A stretch of DNA of 64,000 nt from Actinobacillus minor NM305 (GTDB lineage Bacteria; Pseudomonadota; Gammaproteobacteria; Enterobacterales; Pasteurellaceae). The stretch spans positions 62,001 to 126,000 of the forward strand of contig NZ_ACQL01000055.1 in the NCBI RefSeq assembly GCF_000175195.1. The letters are read 5' to 3'. Position 1 is the first letter of the stretch. Each line of letters begins with the position of its first letter. A program made the position numbers and the translations under genes. The notes under the pieces were generated by a model. That model was given only the letters and a program-made list of their open reading frames with translations, ran no database searches and was not told the origin of the DNA. Of the stretch, positions 1-9,300 are shown piece by piece.

Positions 1-1082
1 GGAATTTTATTGAAGTTAAGCAGCAGCTCAATAGTGAGTTTCAGCATTTGGCGCAACAAATCTTGGAAGAAAAGAGCCAGCTATTTGCACAGAGTAATCA
101 AACGTCCCTTGATGCTTTATTAAAGCCGTTTAGAGAGCAAATTGAAGGCTTCCAAAAACGTGTGAATGAAGTTCATAGCGAATCGGTTAAAGGCACTGCA
201 AATTTAGAAGCAGAGATTAAACGAGTGCTTCAAGTGGGGCTATCAATGTCTGAAGAAGCCCAAAATTTAGCCACAGCGTTAAAAGGTAACAATAAGGTTG
301 CAGGTAATTGGGGAGAAGTGCAATTAGAAAGTGCTTTGCAAGCAGCAGGCTTATTAGCCGGTGAGCATTATGTTGCTCAAGAAAGTTTCCGTAATGAAGA
401 AGGAAAACGATTTGCACCAGATTTTGTTCTGCATCTACCAGATAATAAGCATTTAATTATTGATAGCAAAGTGTCGCTTGTTGCTTACGATAAAGCGGTT
501 CGAGCAGACAATATGGCGGAAATCAACCAAGCCTTTGATGAACATTGTCGTTCACTGAGAACCCATATTGAAGGTTTATCTAAGAAAAATTATAGTGCTT
601 TATTAGGCGTGAAAAGTCCTGATTTTGTGTTAATGTTTGTGCCGATTGAGCCTGCTTATATTGAAGCTATGAAACATGATCCAACCTTGTTTAATTTTGG
701 TTATGAACATAATGTGATTTTGGTTTCTTATACAACATTAATGCCTATTTTACGTACAGTTGCGAATTTATGGCGAATTGAACGAGGAAATAATGAAGCC
801 CGTGAAATTAGCGAGAAAGCCGGTGAAATTTATAATCAAGTTTGTACCATTGCAGACCGTCTCAGTAAGCTAGGTAACACACTCAATACTGCCAATAATC
901 AGTATAATCAAACTGTAACGGCTTTAGTGGGGCGACAAGGCTTACTTGGTAAAGTTGAACGTTTCCAACAACTTTCTAGTAAGGCAAGCCAGCTTGTTCC
1001 ACAAGTAGAGCTTTTAACCAGCGATTTGGATACAGCAAAATTAGAAGTATTGGTAGAAAAGGAAGCGGAACATGACGACTAA
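1..1082 (+). CDS. rmuC: DNA recombination protein RmuC (5' end outside window)
   Basis: The reading frame is open from the first bases of the window (first full codon at base 3), so the true start lies upstream and 359 C-terminal residues are visible. A helical, coiled-coil-like segment comes first. It is followed by the RmuC core, with the N-W-G-E-V-Q-L-E signature and a restriction-endonuclease-like D-F-V...I-I-D-S-K-V segment expected of this nuclease-fold family. RmuC is known to limit inversions at short inverted repeats; its biochemistry is not settled. The stop codon lies inside the next gene, which starts 11 bases earlier in another frame, so the two are probably co-transcribed. Confidence 0.93.
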   Translation, partial: NFIEVKQQLNSEFQHLAQQILEEKSQLFAQSNQTSLDALLKPFREQIEGFQKRVNEVHSESVKGTANLEAEIKRVLQVGLSMSEEAQNLATALKGNNKVAGNWGEVQLESALQAAGLLAGEHYVAQESFRNEEGKRFAPDFVLHLPDNKHLIIDSKVSLVAYDKAVRADNMAEINQAFDEHCRSLRTHIEGLSKKNYSALLGVKSPDFVLMFVPIEPAYIEAMKHDPTLFNFGYEHNVILVSYTTLMPILRTVANLWRIERGNNEAREISEKAGEIYNQVCTIADRLSKLGNTLNTANNQYNQTVTALVGRQGLLGKVERFQQLSSKASQLVPQVELLTSDLDTAKLEVLVEKEAEHDD

Positions 1083-1656
1083 GTTGTTAATTATCGATAA
1101 TCACGATTCTTTTACTTTTAATTTAGTCGATTTATTGCGCCCAATTTGTCATACGCATCAGATTGACATGCAAATTGTGAAAGCAGAAGACGTGGAATTG
1201 GATAAAGTGGCGGAATTTAGTCATATTCTGATTTCACCGGGGCCGGATGTACCGAGAGCTTATCCAAAAACGTTTCAAATGCTGACGGATTATCATCAGT
1301 CTAAATCGATCTTAGGGGTTTGTTTAGGTCATCAGACCATCGCCGAATTTTTTGGTGGGGAACTGTATAATTTAGCGGAAGTAAGGCATGGGCAACAACG
1401 CCCACTTTATCAAATTCAGGATAATCCGCTTTTTCATTCTCTGCCGGCTTCGTTTAACATCGGGCTTTATCATTCGTGGGCAATTTCGCAAGATTCTTTA
1501 AAAAACACACCGCTTGTTGCAACCGCGGTGTGTGATCAAAATGTCTTGATGGCGTTTAAACATCAAACCTTGCCGATTTATGGTGTCCAATTTCACCCTG
1601 AATCTTTTATTACCGAGTATGGCAGCATGATGCTAACGCATTGGCTTGTGAGCTAA
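1072..1656 (+). CDS. pabA: Class I glutamine amidotransferase, PabA/TrpG type
   Basis: A 194-residue glutaminase subunit that supplies ammonia to a chorismate-using partner (aminodeoxychorismate synthase or anthranilate synthase). The nucleophile is Cys84 in G-V-C-L-G-H-Q. The other catalytic residues are His175 and Glu177 in F-H-P-E-S, and the oxyanion segment I-S-P-G-P is at about residues 54-58. The start overlaps the end of rmuC. No PabB or TrpE large subunit is visible, so PabA versus TrpG rests on overall resemblance; the folate role is preferred because no trp genes are present. The stop overlaps the convergent MFS gene by 4 bases. Confidence 0.8.
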   Translation: MTTKLLIIDNHDSFTFNLVDLLRPICHTHQIDMQIVKAEDVELDKVAEFSHILISPGPDVPRAYPKTFQMLTDYHQSKSILGVCLGHQTIAEFFGGELYNLAEVRHGQQRPLYQIQDNPLFHSLPASFNIGLYHSWAISQDSLKNTPLVATAVCDQNVLMAFKHQTLPIYGVQFHPESFITEYGSMMLTHWLVS

Positions 1657-2801
1657 AAGTTTGTTGAAAAACGCTTTGGCACAATAAAGATTGCCGGTAG
1701 AGCAAAAAGTGTCATCGTTAAAAACATCCACGTTGGGCTACTTTGATAGATAATGCCGGAAAGGAATGTAAAAATGGCCATCATGGCACAGCTGCCTAAT
1801 CCGAAATAGAGTCCTTGCAACTTCGCAATTTTGTTCGTTTCTTGGCTAGAAATATAGCGAATCATCGCAAAATGAGCTAAGGCAAAACTCAGTGAATGAA
1901 AGAGTTGTGAGAATGCGAGTAGGTTAATGTCAGTCGTAGTGGCGAGTAATGTCCAACGCAGGGCAGTCCCAAGTGTTGAAACGAGGATTAAATACGCAAG
2001 TCGAATTCGTGTGAAAAAGCGTTTTGCGATAAAAAATAAACCAATTTCGGCAATGACGGCTAATCCCCACAATAGGCTAATTGCTTGAGTCGAAATGCCT
2101 AATGAAGACCAATAAATGGTGCTATAAGTATAGTAAGCTGCATGCGAAGCAAGAATCAAAGAAACTGCCATCAACATTCTGAATGTTGTGGGTTCTTTCA
2201 GAATTTGCCAGTAGCTAAATGAGATACTTGCCTCTTGTTGTTGAGGTTGTTGTAAGCCAATCGTTGGCGTAAAAAGTTGCCCTAAGCCAAGTAAAAGAAG
2301 AAAAGCACCACAAATCAACACAATAGATTCTGTACCCAACCAACCGACTAAATAGCCCGTACTAATCGAGCCAACGACAAAAGCTAGTGAACCGAATAAA
2401 CGTGCTTTTCCATAATCTAATCCCACTTGCTGTTGCCAAACAGAAGCAATGCTATCTGCAATGGGCATTGCTCCTGCATTGAAAATGTGAAAGAGCATGA
2501 GCATCGGGAAGAAGAGCCAGATATTCTCAACCGTGAGAATGAGACCTACTACAACAGCTAAATTTAACCAAGTAAGCCAACGTGCAGTCGGTAAAAATTG
2601 CGAAACTTGCTTTACCCGTTGAGAGCTTAGCATACCGCCAAGAAAGCGAAATAAATAACCAAAGGAAACTAATAAGCCAATCATTTCCGTTTCGTAGCCA
2701 TAATGTTTTAGCCAAACAGGTAAAAAAGGTAAGATCACGCCATAAGCACAGAAGAACCCGAAAAAATTAAAGGAAGACCATTGAAACGGGGTCAATTTCA
2801 T
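1653..2801 (-). CDS. MFS transporter, HcaT/PPP-like family
   Basis: A 382-residue polytopic inner membrane protein with about 12 hydrophobic segments. The N-terminus (F-N-F-F-G-F-F-C-A-Y-G-V) and the next helices resemble the MFS_1_like group that includes E. coli HcaT, annotated as a 3-phenylpropionate transporter. The substrate here cannot be read from sequence. Its ATG overlaps the TGA of proC (ATGA), so it is translated as the second gene of a proC-led transcript. Its end converges on pabA with a 4-base overlap, leaving no room for a terminator between them. Confidence 0.75.
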   Translation of the reverse strand: MKLTPFQWSSFNFFGFFCAYGVILPFLPVWLKHYGYETEMIGLLVSFGYLFRFLGGMLSSQRVKQVSQFLPTARWLTWLNLAVVVGLILTVENIWLFFPMLMLFHIFNAGAMPIADSIASVWQQQVGLDYGKARLFGSLAFVVGSISTGYLVGWLGTESIVLICGAFLLLLGLGQLFTPTIGLQQPQQQEASISFSYWQILKEPTTFRMLMAVSLILASHAAYYTYSTIYWSSLGISTQAISLLWGLAVIAEIGLFFIAKRFFTRIRLAYLILVSTLGTALRWTLLATTTDINLLAFSQLFHSLSFALAHFAMIRYISSQETNKIAKLQGLYFGLGSCAMMAIFTFLSGIIYQSSPTWMFLTMTLFALPAIFIVPKRFSTNF

Positions 2802-3616
2802 AGTGATTTCTCCATTTCCTCCGCACGCTGAATTGCGGCTTGCATAGCATCATCAATAATTTTAGGGAGTTGGTATTGTTCAAATACAGCGAGAGCTTGT
2901 GCCGTTGTACCACCTTTTGAGGTAACATTTTCTCGTAAGGTGGAAAGAGGCGTAGTTGGATTTTCTGCAACTAATTTCGCCGCCCCTAATGCAGCCTGCT
3001 GAACTAAAAAACGTGCATCATCAGCAGAGAACCCCATGGCTTCGGCAGAGTTTTGCATCGCTTCCATAAAACGGAAAAAATAAGCTGGACTTGAACCTGT
3101 AATCGCAATAATTTGATTTATCTGCGCTTCTTGCGCTACCCAATAGCATTTTCCTACGGCTGCCATAAGCGTTTCAGCAAATTGACAAGCGGTCGGATCA
3201 ACGGATTTTTCTGCAAAAAGTCCGGTTAGTCCCTCGCCAATCAGAGAAGGCGTATTTGGCATGGTTCGAATAATGTGTTGAGCGTGAGGGAGAAGTTGTT
3301 TTAAACGGGCAACTGATATCCCCGCGGCAATAGAAATGATCCATTTATTAGCAAGATCGATGTCTGCAAATTCCGCACATACTTCTGCCATCATTTGTGG
3401 TTTTACCGCTAAAATAATCACATCAGCCTGTTCTACTGCTTGTCGATTGGTAAAATGGGTATGAATTCCGACCGCTTGTAATGCTTCTCGGCGAGCAACA
3501 TTTGATTTATTGCAGGCAATAATTTCATTAGCATGATAACCGCTTTTTAATAGCCCTTGCATGATCGCCCATGCCATGTTACCCGCCCCAATAAAAGCTA
3601 ATTTTTTTTGTATCAT
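2798..3616 (-). CDS. proC: Pyrroline-5-carboxylate reductase
   Basis: Catalyses the last step of proline synthesis, NAD(P)H reduction of pyrroline-5-carboxylate. The Rossmann motif A-F-I-G-A-G-N-M-A lies at the N-terminus and the family signature (A-I-T-G-S-S-P-A-Y, and T-S-K-G-G-T-T near the C-terminus) is intact. The frame is open for 25 codons upstream, but the ATG at 3616 is chosen. It has AAGGGGA as a ribosome binding site and gives 272 residues, the normal family length. Two Apl-type uptake cores lie inside the gene (3185-3193 and 3471-3479). Confidence 0.95.
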   Translation of the reverse strand: MIQKKLAFIGAGNMAWAIMQGLLKSGYHANEIIACNKSNVARREALQAVGIHTHFTNRQAVEQADVIILAVKPQMMAEVCAEFADIDLANKWIISIAAGISVARLKQLLPHAQHIIRTMPNTPSLIGEGLTGLFAEKSVDPTACQFAETLMAAVGKCYWVAQEAQINQIIAITGSSPAYFFRFMEAMQNSAEAMGFSADDARFLVQQAALGAAKLVAENPTTPLSTLRENVTSKGGTTAQALAVFEQYQLPKIIDDAMQAAIQRAEEMEKSL

Positions 3617-3642
3617 GAATTCCCCTTTATCCTCTTTAGTTA

Positions 3643-3669
3643 TGAAAAGACCGACATTGGTGTCGGTCT
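3643..3669 (-). terminator. Rho-independent terminator after the chalcone-isomerase-like gene
   Basis: A perfect 9-bp stem, AGACCGACA (3648-3656) against TGTCGGTCT (3661-3669), with a 4-base loop. On the minus strand it is followed by TTTTCATA. It lies between the gene ending at 3703 and the start of proC, so it separates the two transcripts. Confidence 0.7.
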
Positions 3670-3702
3670 GCTTGTTTGATTGCCTACACAATAACGATGT
3701 TA

Positions 3703-4632
3703 TTAACTAGAACGCTTATTCTTCGGCATCGGATCTTCAATCGGTCTAATCTCTTTTTCTGGATTTTCTGGATCTTGTTTTGGTGTAGACTCTGGTTGTT
3801 TCTCCGTTTCTGATTTAGGCGCTTCTGTATTCTGTGTCGCTGGCTGTGTTTCTACTGTGTTTTCTGGTGTCGTAGGTACTGTTTGAGAAGGCACTTCAAC
3901 GACTTGAGTTCTATTTTCAGCCGCATTTTCTGATTTTTGCACAGCGGCATCTTGAGCTGGTGCTGGTTGAGTATTTTCAACAATGGCTTTAGTCGGCACG
4001 CCAATAGCTGGGTGTTCTAATACTTTTTCAGAAAATTGTGCTTGTTTTAGCGCAAATGATTGAAATAGACCGCTTGCTGTTTTTTCAATGACCTGATTTT
4101 CATCACTCACTTCTGGTACGGTATAGGCCGCAACGTGAACGACTTGCTCATCGTTAATTTTTTTCACGGTAATTTTTTTACTTAAATCGACTCTTGGATC
4201 TAACCATACCGCTACAATAGAGTCATTGACTGCTTTATCAAATTCTTCAGGGATAATCTGATCATTTACAACAAAATAGCCTTTATCTTCTAAAGCAATA
4301 TAGCTCAGTAAATCGCCTGATTTTAAATCGGGTAGGAGTCTTCTTAAGCGCTCAATCACTTTATTTTGTTCAGGTACTTTAATATCTAAGCTTGCCCATG
4401 AACGTGCAATAGAAATCGCAAAGTCTCGCCCATCAACAGGTTTATCATATTTTAAACTTAACATTAAAGGACGAGTTTGAGGCTGATATTCCCCATTTTC
4501 AGTAAATAACGTAATGTTATAAATTTTGAAGGGCCCCCACGTATAATCGAGATCATTAATTTTTTCCCAATTCGCGAAGGTTGTGTGACTGAATACAGAA
4601 AATAAAAGAGTAAAGAGAACTTTGTAACGCAT
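3703..4632 (-). CDS. Exported chalcone isomerase-fold protein with P/T/E-rich tail
   Basis: 309 residues. A signal peptide (about residues 1-20, ending T-F-A) is followed by a domain of about 180 residues. Its pattern (W-G-P-F-K-I-Y-N-I-T-L-F-T, then L-M-L-S-L-K-Y-D-K-P-V-D-G-R-D, later W-L-D-P-R) matches the bacterial chalcone isomerase-like fold. In bacteria this fold is mostly a non-enzymatic lipid-binding or structural module. The last 90 residues are low-complexity, rich in Pro, Thr, Glu and Gln, and probably unstructured in the periplasm. It is monocistronic with its own terminator. The biological role is unknown. Confidence 0.65.
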   Translation of the reverse strand: MRYKVLFTLLFSVFSHTTFANWEKINDLDYTWGPFKIYNITLFTENGEYQPQTRPLMLSLKYDKPVDGRDFAISIARSWASLDIKVPEQNKVIERLRRLLPDLKSGDLLSYIALEDKGYFVVNDQIIPEEFDKAVNDSIVAVWLDPRVDLSKKITVKKINDEQVVHVAAYTVPEVSDENQVIEKTASGLFQSFALKQAQFSEKVLEHPAIGVPTKAIVENTQPAPAQDAAVQKSENAAENRTQVVEVPSQTVPTTPENTVETQPATQNTEAPKSETEKQPESTPKQDPENPEKEIRPIEDPMPKNKRSS

Positions 4633-4810
4633 TATTATTGCCTCTCAAGAAATTTGTTCGCATTATACCGTGAAAATATAAAATTTCGTAGAATGATTTT
4701 TAAGATAAAAATTTTGTGATCTAGTTCAAATTTTTGAGATATTTACCGAGCGATTTATATTAGAAGTGCTACTATGATTATGCTATCCACAACCATTAGA
4801 GGAGTATTTT

Positions 4811-5023
4811 ATGTTTCCAGAGTATCGTGATCTTATTTCAAAATTGAAGGTAGAAGATGCTCATTTTGCTCGATTATTTGAAAGACATAATGAGTTGGAT
4901 CAGAAAATTAAAAATCAAGAAGCGAATATTGAATTAGCAACACATGAGGAAATTGAAAATCTGAAAAAAGAGAAGCTTCATATTAAAGATGAGCTTTATG
5001 CTATTTTAAAACAAAAAGCGTAA
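4811..5023 (+). CDS. DUF465 (YdcH-like) small coiled-coil protein
   Basis: A 70-residue charged protein predicted to be two helices: F-P-E-Y-R-D-L-I-S-K-L-K, then a heptad-rich segment with E-I-E-N-L-K-K-E-K-L. This is the typical DUF465 architecture and length. The family has no established function. The start follows TTAGAGGAG, a strong ribosome binding site 8 bases away. A bidirectional hairpin follows at once, so the gene stands alone. Confidence 0.85.
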   Translation: MFPEYRDLISKLKVEDAHFARLFERHNELDQKIKNQEANIELATHEEIENLKKEKLHIKDELYAILKQKA

Positions 5024-5042
5024 TTAGCTTTAGGACTATATA

Positions 5043-5072
5043 AAAAAGTGCGACATTCAAGTCGCACTTTTT
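5043..5072. terminator. Bidirectional terminator between DUF465 gene and porin
   Basis: A 12-bp perfect stem, AAAAAGTGCGAC (5043-5054) against GTCGCACTTTTT (5061-5072), with a 6-base loop. Because A and T runs form the foot of the stem, it can end transcripts from both convergent genes. Confidence 0.88.
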
Positions 5073-5091
5073 GCTTTAGACTAATTGTATC

Positions 5092-6189
5092 TTACCAGTA
5101 AGCACGTGCACCGATAACAGTGATGTTATCACGAACGCGTTTAGTTTTTTCGCCATTTTCAAAGTGTTTTGCGTGAGTTGTTTGCCACTCAACAAAAGCT
5201 TTTAAGTATTTAGGTACGATGTAGTATTCCGTTCCTAACATAAATTGATGGCGTCTTACTTTGGTATCGTTACTTCCAGCAATTGCATCTAACTTATTAT
5301 CTTTGTAAGCATACATAGTATAAGCACTCCAATCATCCGTTAATTTTTGACGTAATACGGTACGGATTTCTTTCTCAGTGCGTTTATTACCAACTAATGC
5401 TTGGTCATTTGTTTCACGGCGTTCTAAATCTACGCCCACAGTTGTTTTATCATAAGTATAAGCTACGCCAAATGAGAACGCATTGCGATCATAAGCTGGT
5501 CGATTTGATTGCTCAAAGCGATCGCGAGTAAAGCCGATGCCGGTTTTTACGCTTTGTAACTCATCAATTTTGTGTTTATAGATTGCTGCCGCACCCCAAA
5601 CATCTTTTACATGGTTGGTTAAATCTAAACCGTTTGAACCACGTTGGCTATGACCAGAATAGAATGCGCCTAATTTTAAGCCATCAATACCTTGATAAGT
5701 ATATTGGATAGCGTGGCGTGCATTTGCAGTTAATAAACCATCACTTAAACTTAATGTATTCGGTAAGTCAGTTTGTTTTACTTCATCGGTTACGGTTGTC
5801 ATATGACCATAGGTTAATTCACCGTACTGCTTATGACCAATACCTGCATAAAGTTGGCGATCGTAAACGTGGTCAAAACCGTGTTGAGAGCTTGCTAAAT
5901 CTTGGAAACGCCATTCAACGCGACCTAACGCATAGAAGCCAGCACCAAGTTGTTGGTTTACTTTAAAGCCAAAACGTGAGCCGTTATTGCTTACTGCTTT
6001 ATTTACGTGATTTCGTGTTGTTGCACCATTCACATTTGAAGTTTTATTAGCCTCACTGCGCCATTGTAAACGTGCAGAACCGGTAAATTCTACTTTTGTG
6101 CCTGTTTCTTCACTATCGAAAACAGTGATTGCTGATGCTGAGTTTGCCACGAAAGCAGATGCTAACAGGGCTAATGTTGTTTTTTTCAT
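5092..6189 (-). CDS. Outer membrane general porin, P2/OmpC-like
   Basis: A 365-residue Gram-negative porin. It has a typical signal peptide (M-K-K-T-T-L-A-L-L-A, cleavage after A-S-A near residue 20). Alternating beta-strand patterns follow, with a porin core signature of the F-K-V-N-Q-Q-L-G-A-G-F-Y-A-L-G-R kind. It is closest in style to Haemophilus/Actinobacillus P2-type trimeric porins that let small hydrophilic solutes through the outer membrane. The C-terminal residue is Trp (A-R-A-Y-W) rather than the more usual Phe; an aromatic end still fits the assembly signal. It is expressed from its own promoter, divergent from lpxB. Confidence 0.88.
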   Translation of the reverse strand: MKKTTLALLASAFVANSASAITVFDSEETGTKVEFTGSARLQWRSEANKTSNVNGATTRNHVNKAVSNNGSRFGFKVNQQLGAGFYALGRVEWRFQDLASSQHGFDHVYDRQLYAGIGHKQYGELTYGHMTTVTDEVKQTDLPNTLSLSDGLLTANARHAIQYTYQGIDGLKLGAFYSGHSQRGSNGLDLTNHVKDVWGAAAIYKHKIDELQSVKTGIGFTRDRFEQSNRPAYDRNAFSFGVAYTYDKTTVGVDLERRETNDQALVGNKRTEKEIRTVLRQKLTDDWSAYTMYAYKDNKLDAIAGSNDTKVRRHQFMLGTEYYIVPKYLKAFVEWQTTHAKHFENGEKTKRVRDNITVIGARAYW

Positions 6190-6260
6190 TATAAAAATCC
6201 CACAGTCAAAAAAAAGAGGCTATATTCTAGCTTATATAACAATACCTAATCAATCCGATT

Positions 6261-6290
6261 TTGTTTGTTTATATTGCGATTAGTTATAAT
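6261..6290 (+). promoter_or_regulatory. Candidate sigma70 promoter for lpxB
   Basis: A perfect -10 hexamer TATAAT (6285-6290) lies 18 bases after TTGTTT (6261-6266), in the AT-rich spacer between the divergent porin and lpxB genes. The implied leader is about 60 bases. The match is by eye only. Confidence 0.5.
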
Positions 6291-6355
6291 AACCATATAA
6301 TACCGTTTTATTTTTACCCTTATTTTTACTCTTAGAACATTGAGAGGACATTGAG

Positions 6356-7531
6356 ATGGAACAACAATCTCCGTTAATCGCACTTGTTGCCGGCGAAGTT
6401 TCGGGCGATATTTTGGGGGCAGGTTTAATTAACGCTTTAAAACTTCATTATCCTAATGCTCGTTTTATTGGCGTTGCCGGTGAGAAAATGCAAAAAGCCG
6501 GTTGTGAAACACTATTTGAAATGGAAGAGCTTGCCGTGATGGGATTAGCGGAAGTGGTTAAACATCTTCCTCGTTTACTTAAACGCCGTAAACAAGTAAT
6601 TGAAACGATGCTAGAAATGAAACCGGATATTTTTATCGGCATTGATGCACCTGATTTCAATCTTACTGTGGAAGAAAAACTCAAAGCTCAAGGGATTAAA
6701 ACTATCCATTATGTTAGCCCTTCGGTTTGGGCTTGGCGCCAAAACCGTATTCATAAAATTGCAAGAGCGACAAACTTAGTCTTGGCGTTTTTACCTTTTG
6801 AGAAAGCTTTCTATGACCGTTTTAATGTGCCTTGCCGTTTTATTGGGCATACGATGGCAGATGCCATTCCGCTCAAACCTAACCGAACGGAAGCCTGTAA
6901 TATGTTGGGAATTGATGAACAACAGCGTTATATCGCTATTCTGGCAGGAAGCCGTGCGAGTGAAATTCATTTTTTGGCAGAGCCGTTTCTAAAAACAGCA
7001 CAAATTTTGCAAGAAAAACACCCTGATTTGCAATTTTTAGTGCCCATGGTTAATGAAAAAAGGCGAGCGCAATTTGAGGCAGTGAAAGCACAAGTTGCGC
7101 CAAATCTTCAGATAAACATCATTAATGGTAATGCGCGCCAAGCTATGATTGCGGCAGAATGTACGTTACTGGCTTCAGGCACGGCAGCATTTGAAGCGAT
7201 GCTTTGTAAATCTCCAATGGTAGTCGGGTATAAAATGAAGCCGATGACTTATTGGTTGGCAAAAAAATTGGTCAAAACCGACTATATCTCTTTGCCAAAT
7301 TTATTAGCAAATGAACCGCTTGTTCCAGAGCTTATTCAAGACGAATGTAATCCGGAAAATTTAGCGTGGTATTTAAATCGCTATTTAAGTGATGATGCCG
7401 ATAGTCAAAAGCAAAAAAATGAATTGAAACAACGTTTCACAGAGTTACATAAACTTATTCAATGTGATGCTGATAGCCAAGCCGCACAAGCTGTGGTGGA
7501 GTTGTTAAATCATACGCCTGAAGCAAAATAA
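6356..7531 (+). CDS. lpxB: Lipid-A-disaccharide synthase
   Basis: A GT19 glycosyltransferase of 391 residues that joins UDP-2,3-diacylglucosamine and lipid X in lipid A synthesis on the inner face of the inner membrane. Diagnostic segments are A-G-E-V-S-G-D near the N-terminus, [18 protein letters not shown] and A-S-G-T-A-A-F-E. In many proteobacteria lpxB follows lpxD-fabZ-lpxA. Here it has its own promoter region, and the upstream neighbour is a divergent porin, so it has left that cluster. Confidence 0.97.
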   Translation: MEQQSPLIALVAGEVSGDILGAGLINALKLHYPNARFIGVAGEKMQKAGCETLFEMEELAVMGLAEVVKHLPRLLKRRKQVIETMLEMKPDIFIGIDAPDFNLTVEEKLKAQGIKTIHYVSPSVWAWRQNRIHKIARATNLVLAFLPFEKAFYDRFNVPCRFIGHTMADAIPLKPNRTEACNMLGIDEQQRYIAILAGSRASEIHFLAEPFLKTAQILQEKHPDLQFLVPMVNEKRRAQFEAVKAQVAPNLQINIINGNARQAMIAAECTLLASGTAAFEAMLCKSPMVVGYKMKPMTYWLAKKLVKTDYISLPNLLANEPLVPELIQDECNPENLAWYLNRYLSDDADSQKQKNELKQRFTELHKLIQCDADSQAAQAVVELLNHTPEAK

Positions 7532-7584
7532 TGCGCTAACAAGCGGTTAAATTATTCTTATTTTTTACAAAAGGACACTTATCA

Positions 7585-8637
7585 ATGTGGAAAGAAATTC
7601 TTCTCAATTATGGGATATTTTTACTCGAGCTTTTAACCATTTTTGGCATTATCGCCGTTGTTGTGATGTTGATTTTAGAAGCTAAAAAACAACCTGAAGA
7701 TGGGGCTATCTCAATTACGAATTTCTCTAAAAAATACCAAGAGCAACAAACTTCACTTAATCATTTCTTTTTAAGTGAGGAAGAGCTTAAACAACAAGAG
7801 AAAGCGGAAAAAGAAGCCGAGAAAGCAAAAGCGAAAGCGGAGAAAAAACGCATAAAAGAAGGAAAAGAAAAACCTGAAGAAGAGCAAAAAGCTCGTTTAT
7901 TTGTTTTAGATTTCAATGGCGATGTTCACGCCAATGCGGTAAATGCATTACGTAAAGAAATTACCGCACTCTTATCTATTGCGAAACCGAATGATGAAGT
8001 ACTACTTAAATTAGAAAGCCCTGGTGGTGTGGTTCACGGCTATGGTTTAGCTGCTTCACAATTACAGCGTTTGAAAGCCAAAAACATACCGCTTACGGTG
8101 GCGGTAGATAAAGTAGCGGCAAGCGGTGGCTATATGATGGCTTGTGTTGCCGATAAAATTATTTCAGCACCTTTTGCGGTTATTGGATCTATCGGTGTTG
8201 TAGCTCAAGTACCAAATATTCACCGCTTATTGAAAAAACACGATATTGACGTAGATGTGATGACGGCGGGGGAATACAAGCGTACGGTAACCTTAGTTGG
8301 CGAAAATACCGAAAAAGGTAAACAAAAATTCCAACAAGAGCTAGAAGAAACACACGATTTATTTAAACAGTTTGTCACGCAACACCGCCCTCAATTAGAC
8401 ATTGAGAAAATTGCGACCGGTGAACACTGGTTTGGGCAACAAGCATTGGCATTAAATTTAGTTGATGAAATTGCAACGAGCGATGATCTGTTAGTGAAGG
8501 CGGTTGAAGATAAAGAAATTATTGAGCTGAAATACAAGGAAAAGAAAAACTTAACCCAACGTATTGGTTTACAGATGGAGCAGTCTGTTGAAAGTTTGCT
8601 TGGGAAAATGCTTAATAAGAGAAGATTTATAATGTAA
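7585..8637 (+). CDS. sohB: Inner membrane peptidase SohB (family S49)
   Basis: 350 residues: an N-terminal membrane helix (about 8-32), a long charged Lys/Glu-rich linker (about 65-102), then an SppA-type S49 domain. The Ser-Lys dyad is expected at Ser180 (V-A-A-S-G-G-Y) and Lys232 (G-E-Y-K-R-T). SohB is a putative periplasmic serine protease; E. coli sohB was found as a multicopy suppressor of loss of HtrA/DegP. It lies 53 bases after lpxB, and the spacer carries an Apl-type uptake core (7539-7547). Confidence 0.93.
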   Translation: MWKEILLNYGIFLLELLTIFGIIAVVVMLILEAKKQPEDGAISITNFSKKYQEQQTSLNHFFLSEEELKQQEKAEKEAEKAKAKAEKKRIKEGKEKPEEEQKARLFVLDFNGDVHANAVNALRKEITALLSIAKPNDEVLLKLESPGGVVHGYGLAASQLQRLKAKNIPLTVAVDKVAASGGYMMACVADKIISAPFAVIGSIGVVAQVPNIHRLLKKHDIDVDVMTAGEYKRTVTLVGENTEKGKQKFQQELEETHDLFKQFVTQHRPQLDIEKIATGEHWFGQQALALNLVDEIATSDDLLVKAVEDKEIIELKYKEKKNLTQRIGLQMEQSVESLLGKMLNKRRFIM

Positions 8638-8649
8638 GAGATATTTTTC

Positions 8650-8838
8650 ATGACAAAAGAGATTACGATTGTAACGGCATTTTTTGATATTGGCAGAGGG
8701 AATATTTCTACAGAAGCAGGCTATCCAAGCTATTTAATACGTAGTAATAACACCTACTTTAGTTATTTTGTTCATCTTGCCAAATTAGAAAAAGGGGGAT
8801 GGTTCTCTATGTTTAAAAGATTTTCAGTCTCTCAATAA
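8650..8838 (+). pseudogene. Truncated HtrL/YibB-like gene (N-terminal fragment)
   Basis: 62 codons starting I-T-I-V-T-A-F-F-D-I-G-R-G-N and continuing Y-P-S-Y-L...Y-F-S-Y-F-V-H-L-A-K-L-E. This is the N-terminus of the HtrL/YibB family, linked to polysaccharide or LPS loci. Family members are about 300 residues. Homology stops at an A5G5 tract (8789-8798). Past it, another frame briefly reads M-V-L-Y, as the family would continue, before a stop. The gene is therefore a frameshifted and deleted remnant. The start codon and spacing (12 bases after sohB) are intact, so a short peptide may still be made. Confidence 0.7.
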
Positions 8839-8853
8839 GATGAGCGTATAGCG

Positions 8854-9300
8854 ATGCAGACGATTAATTTCACAGATTGCTTAGCAAAAAAACTTTACAC
8901 TGAGCTATACAAGCGGTCGGATTTTTCTCAAACAATGGAACCACAACAGCAGATTTACTATTACCGAGAAGTAAACCGTGAGCAAATGCAACACGTGGCG
9001 AAAATTTGGGAACAAGTCATTACGCAGTATTATAACCAGCCTTTTCCTCCCTTTGAAATTAAACCTAAGCAAAATTTGGATGGGAAGAAAATTATTTGGC
9101 AATACTGGGGGCAGGATATCGATGCTAATTTGCCTGATATGGTCAAGCTCTGCTTTGCGAGTGTTGAGCGTTTTAAAGATGACTACGTGGTTATTCGATT
9201 GACGGATAAAACCATAAGGGATTATATCGAATTGCCTGAATTTATTTGGCAAAAGCGACAAACCCCTGCCTTTGTGCCTTGCCCCTATGAATTATCTTGA
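8854..9300 (+). pseudogene. Truncated capsular-polysaccharide-type glycosyltransferase (N-terminal half)
   Basis: 148 codons. The middle (K-I-I-W-Q-Y-W-G-Q-D, then L-P-D-M-V-K-L-C-F-A-S-V and V-I-R-L-T-D-K-T-I) is the start of the Caps_synth/OCH1-like glycosyltransferase domain. The match ends after F-I-W-Q-K-R-Q, before the D-x-D-containing part, and an unrelated tail runs to the stop at 9298-9300. That stop abuts the stop of the convergent barrel gene at 9301, which marks the likely deletion junction. An uptake core with its extension (8909-8917) lies inside. No transferase activity is expected without the catalytic half. Confidence 0.68.

Noticed and set aside
8789-8798. A5G5 tract as a phase-variation repeat
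   Set aside because: Five G is short for a contingency tract, and the gene is also deleted downstream, so switching could not restore it.
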